Shown here: positions 57,987-64,000 of the stretch, in pieces
Layout of the letters: each line of letters starts with the position of its first letter
How positions within the stretch are numbered: position 1 is the stretch's first letter
Assembly: GCA_050008575.1 (NCBI GenBank)
Contig: JBEKMJ010000007.1
Location: forward strand, 106,116 to 170,115
Direction: 5' to 3'
Origin: Bog-159 sp050008575
GTDB lineage: Bacteria; Acidobacteriota; Terriglobia; Bryobacterales; Bryobacteraceae
Length of the DNA: 64,000 bases
The notes under the pieces: model-generated
Databases searched by the model: none
Told to the model about the DNA's origin: nothing
The model's input: the letters and a program-made list of their open reading frames with translations, nothing else
Position numbers and translations under genes: made by a program

Positions 57987-59963
57987 GCGCGCGGATTCGA
58001 TCAGTTTTCGAATCGCCGGCTCCACGCTTAGCAGAAGTTCCGCTTTCGGTTGTTTGGCGAGGTCCAGCAACGCCAGCTTGTCCGCAATCCAGGCGGCGTC
58101 GTGGTTTTTTTCGAGCGCCTCCAAACCGGCGGCGGCGATGTCCGAGAGCTCCTTGGATAGCTCCGCGTCTTCCGCCAGCAGCGCGGAATTCGCCATCACG
58201 GGAGCCAGCCGCGCGTGGTTGTCGCGCCACAGGGTCAGGTACTCGCGAATCCGCGGCACATCCTCGGCGCCCATCCGGTCCACCTGAGCGGAAAACCGGC
58301 GCACGATTTCACTATCGGGGCGCGCCGCGTCTACCAGCCGGTTCAACGGCGCGAAGGCGTCGTACGGATGCGCCGCTTCGCGCGCGTAGTCTTTCACCGG
58401 CTCGACCACATCGGCCAGCGTGCGCACCGGCGCCACCGGACCGCCGCCCGCCAGCCGCATCAGCATCTTCTCGTACTCCGAGACGTGCGTCATTCCCAGC
58501 CATTCCAGATCGCGGCTCACCGCGTCCAGCCTGCGGTACATATCCGCCGTGTCGGTCACATTCCGCGGCGACCAGAACCGCTCGGCGATGGCCGCCATGC
58601 GCGGCCACACGCGCGTATCCAGCAACTCCGGCGTCACGAATTCCGACCACATGCAAGCTTCGCCGCCCAGCACCCGCTGCTTCTGTTCGTCGTTCAGATC
58701 GGCCGCGGCGTCGCCCAACGGATCGACCGCGTAGTGATGCGCCGCCGAATAACCGAGATCCAGATAGTATCCGTTCGACAGGACGCCGCCGACGCCCTGC
58801 CGCGCGGCATCGGCCAGCGCCTTCTGCCCGCGCCACGATTGCACCAGAATGCTGGGCGGCATATCCTTGCTCAAAATCTCGTCCCAGCCGATCATCTTCT
58901 TCCCGTGCTTCTGCACCATGGCCTGCACGCGCCGCGTGAAGTACGCTTGCAACGCTTCGTTGCCCTTGATGCCCTGCGCGCGCAGGAATTCCTGGATGCG
59001 CGGATTGGCGTCCCACTGCTTGCCGTTCACTTCGTCGCCGCCGATGTGGAAGTATTCATCCGGGAACAGGGCGGCCATCTCGCCGATGAACGCGTCCAGG
59101 AATGGGTAGGTTTCCTCGCGCGTGGGGTCCATGGCCGGATCGAAGATGCCCCACTGGCGCTCGATCTGGTACGGCCCGGGCGCGCTGGCCAGTTCCGGAT
59201 AACCCACGAACCAGGCGGTGGCGTGGCCGGGCATGTCGAATTCCGGAATCACGCGAATGCCCCGGTCGCGCGCGTAGCCGATCACTTCGCGGGCCTGATC
59301 CTGCGTGTAGTATTGGCCATCGGAACCCATCTCCTGGAGCTTTGGGAAACGCTTGCTTTCGATGCGGAAGCCCTGGTTCTCCGAGAGGTGCCAATGGAAG
59401 ACGTTGAGCTTCACGGCGGCCATGCCGTCGAGCGTGCGCTTCACGTCCGCGAGCGGCATCCAGTGACGCGCCACATCCAGCATCAGGCCGCGCCAGGGAA
59501 AGCGCGGGCGGTCTTCGATGGTCACGGCCGGCACGCCGAAGCCGCTCGCGTCGAGATCGACCAGTTGCAGGAAGGTCTCCATGCCGCGCAGTACGCCGAG
59601 GGGATTGGGAGCGTCCAGGCGCGCGCCCACAGGCGTGACCGTGAGACGGTAGGATTCGTCCTCTTGCGCGGTCTGCACAGGTGCGCTCGCATGATCGCAA
59701 TAGACGATCAGCGGCGCGGCCGGCGCGTGCACTCCGATGCCGGGCGCCATGGGGATGCCGGTTTTGCGCGCGACATGTTCCACCAGGCGCGCGGCGGCCG
59801 ACTCCAAGCGCGGCTCGCGATATCCGGTCAACTGCACGAACGCGAAATTCCGGTCGATGCGCAATCGTCCCGCGCCCGGCTGGAGCTTCGCGGGAACGGG
59901 CATCAGGTTGTGGGCAAGCAGAGCCAGGGGAGCCATCAGGAGAATCGGAGCTTTAGGCATCAT
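57984..59963 (-). CDS. beta-N-acetylhexosaminidase (GH20), exported
   Basis: A 659-residue glycoside hydrolase starting at ATG 59963 or 59960, with a hydrophobic signal ('PKAPILLMAPLALLAH'). The GH20b-like domain is at residues ~30-140; the catalytic (beta/alpha)8 barrel starts 'RPRFPWRGLMLDVARHWMPL', has 'FHWHLSENQGF', 'IPEFDMPGHATAW' and the Asp-Glu pair D310-E311 in 'HIGGDEV'. A C-terminal helical region follows. It removes GlcNAc/GalNAc from chitin, glycoproteins or peptidoglycan fragments. It is divergent from the SGNH hydrolase (39 bp). Confidence 0.95.
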   Translation of the reverse strand: MMPKAPILLMAPLALLAHNLMPVPAKLQPGAGRLRIDRNFAFVQLTGYREPRLESAAARLVEHVARKTGIPMAPGIGVHAPAAPLIVYCDHASAPVQTAQEDESYRLTVTPVGARLDAPNPLGVLRGMETFLQLVDLDASGFGVPAVTIEDRPRFPWRGLMLDVARHWMPLADVKRTLDGMAAVKLNVFHWHLSENQGFRIESKRFPKLQEMGSDGQYYTQDQAREVIGYARDRGIRVIPEFDMPGHATAWFVGYPELASAPGPYQIERQWGIFDPAMDPTREETYPFLDAFIGEMAALFPDEYFHIGGDEVNGKQWDANPRIQEFLRAQGIKGNEALQAYFTRRVQAMVQKHGKKMIGWDEILSKDMPPSILVQSWRGQKALADAARQGVGGVLSNGYYLDLGYSAAHHYAVDPLGDAAADLNDEQKQRVLGGEACMWSEFVTPELLDTRVWPRMAAIAERFWSPRNVTDTADMYRRLDAVSRDLEWLGMTHVSEYEKMLMRLAGGGPVAPVRTLADVVEPVKDYAREAAHPYDAFAPLNRLVDAARPDSEIVRRFSAQVDRMGAEDVPRIREYLTLWRDNHARLAPVMANSALLAEDAELSKELSDIAAAGLEALEKNHDAAWIADKLALLDLAKQPKAELLLSVEPAIRKLIESAR

Positions 59964-60002
59964 TACCAGCCTACGCTGTTTTATACCTATACTGTGGGCA
60001 TC

Positions 60003-61271
60003 ATGCAAATTCTACGGCGAACCGTAATGTGTGGCCTGCTGCTGGCGTTGTGCCCGATGTGCCTGGGCGCGGCGGCTCCCGACGGCTTCTACTTGCATGA
60101 CGGCGACCGAGTGGTGTTCTACGGCGATAGCATCACGGACCAACGGTTGTACACCACGTTCGTCGAGACGTATGCGGTCACCCGCTTCCCCAAAATGAAA
60201 CTGAGTTTCGTGCACTCCGGCGTAGGCGGCGATCGCGTGGATGGCGGTTCGGCAGGCCCGATTGACGAGCGCCTGGCGCGCGATGTGGTGGCCTATAAGC
60301 CGGACGTGATGACCATTATGCTGGGCATGAACGACGCCAAATACCGGGCGTTCGATCGGCAGTTCTTCGACGTATACGCCTCCGGCTATCGGCATATCGT
60401 GCAGAGCGTGAAAGAGGCGCTGCCCGGCGTACGTATCACCGTGATTCAACCTTCGCCATTCGACGACACGACCCGCGCGCCCAATTTCGAAGGCGGCTAT
60501 AACAAGGTGCTGCTGCGCTATTGCGATTTCGTTAAAGAGTTGGGCCGCGACGAGAAGCTGACGGTGGCCGACTTGAACGGACCGGTAGTGGCGGCGCTGG
60601 AGAAAGCCAGCAAGCTGGACGCCGAGACGGCCAAGAAGCTGATACCCGACCGCGTACATCCGGCGCCAGGCGGCCACCTGCTGATGGCCGAGGCGTTGCT
60701 GAAGGCGTGGCAGGCGCCGGCCATCGTTACAGCCGTCGAGATCGACGCAGCGGAACCAGCCATAGCCAGCGTCACCAACACGCGGGTGACCGATCTGGCC
60801 GTGAGCGATCGAATCCTGTGGACGCAACTGGATGAAGCACTGCCGATGCCGATCGATGTGAAAGACGAAGTGGTGGCGCTGGCGTTGCGCGCTTCCGATT
60901 TTGTGGAAGCCATGGATCAAGAGCCGCTGAAAGTCACGGGCCTGACTGCTGCCCGCTATACCTTGAAGATCGACGACGAGGCGGCGGGTACGTTCACCAA
61001 GGAAGAATGGGCCAAGGGCGTGAATCTGGCGACACTTCCGACGCCCATGGCGAAGCAGGCCGCCGCGATACACGATTTGACGCTACGTCACAACGTGGTG
61101 CACTTCGCGCGCTGGCGGCTGGTGGGAGTGAACCTCGACAAGATTGCCATTCCGGCCGCGCATTTGCAGGCGGCGAACGAGGCGTTAGATACGTTGGAGG
61201 CGGATGTGGTGGCCGCGCAGCGCGCCGCGGCGCAGGCGAAGAGCCATCGGTATGAATTGGTGCCGGAATGA
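60003..61271 (+). CDS. SGNH/GDSL-type hydrolase, exported
   Basis: A 422-residue protein with signal peptide (MQILRRTVMCGLLLALCPMC). The esterase blocks are: I 'GDSIT' (S43), II Gly in 'SGVGGDRV', III 'GMNDAKY', and V 'DRVHPAPGGHLLMA' (Asp-His). A C-terminal extra domain (~200 residues) of unknown role follows the SGNH fold. It probably deacetylates a polysaccharide or esters; adjacency to the GH20 enzyme suggests glycan turnover. The frame is open far upstream (antisense of the hexosaminidase) but is not used. Its 3' end overlaps the next start by 4 bp. Confidence 0.92.
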   Translation: MQILRRTVMCGLLLALCPMCLGAAAPDGFYLHDGDRVVFYGDSITDQRLYTTFVETYAVTRFPKMKLSFVHSGVGGDRVDGGSAGPIDERLARDVVAYKPDVMTIMLGMNDAKYRAFDRQFFDVYASGYRHIVQSVKEALPGVRITVIQPSPFDDTTRAPNFEGGYNKVLLRYCDFVKELGRDEKLTVADLNGPVVAALEKASKLDAETAKKLIPDRVHPAPGGHLLMAEALLKAWQAPAIVTAVEIDAAEPAIASVTNTRVTDLAVSDRILWTQLDEALPMPIDVKDEVVALALRASDFVEAMDQEPLKVTGLTAARYTLKIDDEAAGTFTKEEWAKGVNLATLPTPMAKQAAAIHDLTLRHNVVHFARWRLVGVNLDKIAIPAAHLQAANEALDTLEADVVAAQRAAAQAKSHRYELVPE

Positions 61272-62260
61272 CGCGCCGCAACTTTCTCTCAAGCTGCGGC
61301 GCCGCGGCCGCCCTGGCTTCCAGCGGCGCCGCGCAACAACGAAAACCGAAGAACCTGATCCTAGTCACCGCCGATGGCCTGCGGTGGTAAGACCTGTTCA
61401 CCGGCATCGATCCGCTGTTGATGAATCGGAAAGACGCCGGCATGACCGAGACCGGCGCGCCGGAGTTGCGCGACCGCTTGTGGAAGCCGCAGCCCGAGGA
61501 TCGCCGCCTCGCGCTGTTGCCGTATTTCTGGGGCACGCGAGCGCCATCCGGCGTGGTGCTCGGCAACCCGGCCAAAGGCAGTTCCGTGCAGGTGACCAAT
61601 CGCTACCGGGTGTCGTATCCCGGGTATTCCGAAATCCTCACTGGACGCGCGCAGGCGGTGTTCGGATCGTGGGACATGTTTCACTACATCGCCGAGAGCC
61701 GCCGCGGAGAGATCTTCATCAACGCGGGTTACGAGGCTTCCACGTGCCGGCGGGCAACCCGCGCGTGGCCGAGCTGAACAAACTGCAGGTACAGGCGAGA
61801 TATATGGACGATAGCGCGCGGCACGATGCTTTCACTTTCGGGCTGGCGATGGAATATCTGAAGAGCGTGCAACCTCGCGTACTCTTCATCGCTTTCGACG
61901 AGACCGACGACTGGGCGCACGCCCGCCGCTATGACCAAGTGCTCAGGTCCATCCAATTCCTGGACGGCGCGCTGCGGGAGCTTTGGACGTAGGTGCAAGG
62001 CTCCCCTGTGTATCGCGATTCCACCACCCTGATTGTGACATGCGACCACGGGCGCGGCGGCACTTTGGACGACTGGCATGGCCACGGCGAAGACGTGAAG
62101 GGTGCGGATAAGATTTTGATCGCCGTGGTCGGGCCGGATACGCCGCACCGGGGCGAGGCGGTCAATACGGATTCCTATTATCAGCGCGAGATCGCGCCCA
62201 CTGCGCTCGAGCTGTTGGGCGTTGGGGCGGGGAGTTATCCCGGCGTGTTGGGGAAGCCGA
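61268..62260 (+). pseudogene. alkaline phosphatase-like (phosphodiesterase/nucleotide pyrophosphatase superfamily) gene, broken
   Basis: The gene starts with a Tat-like signal (MTRRNFLSSCGAAAALASSG), then 'NLILVTADGLRW', where a Gln/Glu codon has become TAA (61388-61390). It continues in the same frame through 'YSEILTGRAQAVFGSWDMFH', then shifts frame near 61735 and continues as 'RVAELNKLQVQARYMDD', stops at TAG 61990-61992, and continues after that in the same frame through 'TLIVTCDHGRGGTLDDWHGHG' to 'LGVGAGSYPGVLGKPIG'. Three lesions: nonsense, frameshift and nonsense. The active site Asp/His motifs remain visible. The 3' end fades into a palindromic element. Confidence 0.88.
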
Positions 62261-62263
62261 TTG

Positions 62264-62385
62264 GTCGGGCAGGCTCGCAGCCCGCCTGTCCTCGAAGCTC
62301 TGCCGGCTGTCAGCCGGCTCAGGCGAGCTTCGCTCGCCGAAAAGCGGGCCTGCGAGGCCCGCGCAGGCTGCGAGCCTGCCCCACG
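62264..62385. repeat. fold-back palindromic element (locus 15), inverted ends
   Basis: Left end GGTCGGGCAGGCTCGCAGCC; right end is the reverse orientation of the same module (GGCTGCGAGCCTGCCCCAC). Interior: GCCGGCTGTCAGCCGGC, GGCGAGCTTCGCTCGCC and GCGGGCCTGCGAGGCCCGC. It is bracketed by inverted copies as in locus 9. Confidence 0.85.
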
Positions 62386-62389
62386 AAGC

Positions 62390-63610
62390 TTATCTCAGAT
62401 CCAACGCCATCAGGCTATGTCGATCGCGCACATACAACGTAGTCCCCACCAACGACGGCGCGGTCCAGGCATTGCTTCGCAGCAATTCCGCCCGCGACAG
62501 CACCTTCAAGCCGGCTGGTGAGACGGTGGCCAGCGACAGATTGCCGTCTTCATCCACCGCGATCAGCTTGCCGTCGGCGTAGAGGAACGCGGCTTTGGGG
62601 AACGTGCGGTCCTGCCACAGCACTTTGCCCGTCTTCGCGTCGAGCGCGGTCAGCGGCGCCGGTCCGAAATCGCCGCTCGATCCGTACAGCGTGTCGCCGA
62701 TGCGCAGCAGGTTGCCGATGTGCACACGCATGCGGTTGTTGCTCCAGAGATCCTTCACCTGCGTCGTGCCGTTCACCACGTGCAGTTCGAGCGCGTCGCA
62801 GCCGCCGGTGTACGCCGACGACACGAACAGCGTATTGCCGGCGGTCCACAGCGGCAGGGCGATGTTGAGATGCCAACTGGTGTTATGCGGGTGCTTCCAT
62901 AGCAGGTCGCCCGAGTCCGGATTAACCCCGACGACTTCATCGCCCATCACCGCAATCAGTTGGTCCTGGCCATCCACCTCGACGATAACCGGCGACGACG
63001 GCGAGTTAGCGAAATCCTGTTTCTGCCAGACGACTTTGCCGTCCTTCTGGTTGAAAGCCATCAGCGCGTGCCCGGCGCCCCCGACTTTCATGATGACGGT
63101 GTCCTTCCAGGCGATGGGACTCACCGAATATCCGCGATCCATGGGGGTACCGTTGAATTCGCGCCAAAGATCGTGCGACCAAACGACCCGCCCCGTCTTC
63201 TTGTCCAGGCAGAGCAGGTGCGCCAGGATGCCCACGGCGTATACGGCATCGGCGGTGACCAGCGGCGTGGCATGTGGGCCCGGGCCATTCTCCATGGCCA
63301 TGCCGCTGCGAAACGAGGCGTTCTCCGTATGTTCCCAGATGGTTTTGCCGGTGGCCGTGGCAGCGGCCAGCGTGACTTCATCGGAGCCGCGGCGATACAT
63401 GGTGTAGAGCACTGCGCCGTCCACGGCGATGCCGGAATATCCTTCGCCCAGATCGCGGCTCCAAAGCTTCTTCGGTCCCGCGGCAGGCCAGGAGTTGGCC
63501 AGGCCCTTGGCGTCGGAGGTGAAATCGCGGTGCGGACCGCCGAATTGGGGCCATTCGAGCGATGCGCCATGCAGGGTCCCGCAAGCCAACAGAACCGTAA
63601 GAAGCTTCAT
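62390..63610 (-). CDS. PQQ-binding-like beta-propeller protein, exported
   Basis: A 406-residue protein. ATG at 63608-63610 overlaps the TGA of the preceding gene (ATGA), so this is the start; a signal peptide follows (MKLLTVLLACGTLHG). The body contains six to eight PQQ-like (WD-type) blades, e.g. 'GKTIWEHTE', 'GRVVWSHDL', 'GKVVWQKQD', 'GDLLWKHPH' and 'GKVLWQDRT', as in quinoprotein and BamB-like proteins. No dehydrogenase active-site Cys pair or haem motif was seen, so probably a structural/sensor propeller. Operon with the next upstream (minus strand) gene. Confidence 0.9.
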   Translation of the reverse strand: MKLLTVLLACGTLHGASLEWPQFGGPHRDFTSDAKGLANSWPAAGPKKLWSRDLGEGYSGIAVDGAVLYTMYRRGSDEVTLAAATATGKTIWEHTENASFRSGMAMENGPGPHATPLVTADAVYAVGILAHLLCLDKKTGRVVWSHDLWREFNGTPMDRGYSVSPIAWKDTVIMKVGGAGHALMAFNQKDGKVVWQKQDFANSPSSPVIVEVDGQDQLIAVMGDEVVGVNPDSGDLLWKHPHNTSWHLNIALPLWTAGNTLFVSSAYTGGCDALELHVVNGTTQVKDLWSNNRMRVHIGNLLRIGDTLYGSSGDFGPAPLTALDAKTGKVLWQDRTFPKAAFLYADGKLIAVDEDGNLSLATVSPAGLKVLSRAELLRSNAWTAPSLVGTTLYVRDRHSLMALDLR

Positions 63611-64000
63611 GACGGATCCCATAACGCCAAATGCGTGGCGTCTTTGATCAGAATACCGTGACCCATGACCGCCGGATGCGCCCACGTGGGGCTGTCGGCC
63701 ACCGAATATTTGCGCAGCATTTCGAACGCCTTGCCGCTTTGGCGGGCGACGATCAGGTTCGCATCGGGCGTCAGGATCAGCAGGACGGAACTCGCCGCCA
63801 CGATGGCGGCGCTGTCGCCTTGCCGGCCATCGGACGACCATAGCGTCGTGCCATCGCCCGGCTTCAAGCAGAAAAACTGTCCGCGCTTACGCTCGGAAAA
63901 GCCGAACAGCAGATCGCCCGCGGCGCCACCCAGCACCGGCGAACTCATATACATGGAAAAGTCTTTGTTCTGCCAGACGGTTTCGGTGGTCCATGCCGCG
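63607..64000 (-). CDS. PQQ-like beta-propeller protein, C-terminal fragment (cut by the window edge)
   Basis: The C-terminal ~130 residues are visible ('WQNKDFSMYMSSPVLGGAAG', 'GDGTTLWSSDGR', 'VARQSGKAFEMLRKYSVADS' and final 'THLALWDPS'). The 'DGTTLW' and 'KAFEML..YSVADSPTW' blades and the last strand match PQQ-like propellers; its start is outside the window. It is coupled to the following propeller gene by an ATGA overlap. Confidence 0.85.
   Translation of the reverse strand, partial: AAWTTETVWQNKDFSMYMSSPVLGGAAGDLLFGFSERKRGQFFCLKPGDGTTLWSSDGRQGDSAAIVAASSVLLILTPDANLIVARQSGKAFEMLRKYSVADSPTWAHPAVMGHGILIKDATHLALWDPS

Noticed and set aside
58215..61271. 1018-codon open frame on the plus strand through the hexosaminidase gene
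   Set aside because: The first ~600 codons are antisense to an intact GH20 enzyme with all catalytic motifs; only the last 422 codons (SGNH hydrolase, with own signal peptide at 60003) are real. GC-rich codon bias produces such long shadows.
1..64000. CRISPR arrays, tRNA and rRNA genes
   Set aside because: No regularly spaced direct repeats of CRISPR type, no cloverleaf-forming tRNA and no rRNA signature strings were noticed on either strand; a covariance-model search was not possible.

Overview
The window is a GC-rich chromosomal segment of an acidobacterium, most likely from the Solibacter/Bryobacter lineage. The inference rests on two full-length ADOP-type (acidobacterial duplicated orphan permease) genes, 'GloVer' tandem-repeat exported proteins, a PEP-CTERM protein, an ECF sigma/Ser-Thr kinase pair, divergent histidine-type phosphatases, and many short palindromic intergenic elements. 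It is Gram-negative: it has lipid A genes, a secretin and outer-membrane-type exported proteins. No rRNA, tRNA, CRISPR array or replication origin was seen.

Layout. 0-4.7 kb: C-terminal fragment of an unknown protein, a truncated SnoaL-like gene, an exported M13 peptidase, a cytochrome c and a UvrC-like protein. 4.7-8.2 kb: a two-gene cassette of a P-loop ATPase (with an in-frame stop 20 codons after its likely ancestral start) and a TPR protein whose repeats keep exact 120-bp phase. 8.2-14 kb: thrS, a MITE-like element, and a natural waaA-lpxK fusion divergent from an exported protein. 14-18.3 kb: an intact GloVer protein and a second GloVer/IPT gene broken by a stop codon and by an ~840-bp insertion carrying a recombinase fragment. 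18.3-23.2 kb: a second copy of the MITE-like element, clpS, a sugar-phosphate transferase, a cysteine desulfurase/IscA pair, and an AraC regulator with two VOC proteins. 23.6-29 kb: ADOP permease with an operator-like palindrome, a serine hydrolase, and a histidine-phosphatase-fold protein lacking catalytic residues. 29-34.5 kb: TPR/GT-C-like membrane pair, PEP-CTERM protein, kinase and sigma factor. 35-38.4 kb: tight ferredoxin-STAS-disulfide reductase-Rieske-mutM cluster. 38.5-46.9 kb: secretin, MscS channel, orphan OpuAC-like lipoprotein, BON protein, HxlR/carboxymuconolactone pair, PLP sulfur-amino-acid enzyme and small proteins. 46.9-52.3 kb: second ADOP, queG with a thioesterase, MATE pump. 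52.5-55.1 kb: a restriction-modification island (cytosine-5 methyltransferase, PD-(D/E)xK nuclease, Vsr). 55.3-64 kb: MFS transporter, D-aminoacylase-like amidohydrolase, GH20 hexosaminidase, SGNH hydrolase, a decayed phosphatase-like gene and two PQQ-propeller proteins.

The most distinctive feature is a family of modular palindromic elements (about 15 loci). They lie between genes but repeatedly provide the last codons or the stop codon of neighbouring genes, and in one case part of a signal peptide. Two related 175-176-bp copies have terminal inverted repeats, and two others are fold-back elements. Decay is common: a SnoaL-like fragment, a hicB remnant, a GloVer gene, a recombinase and a phosphatase are all broken.
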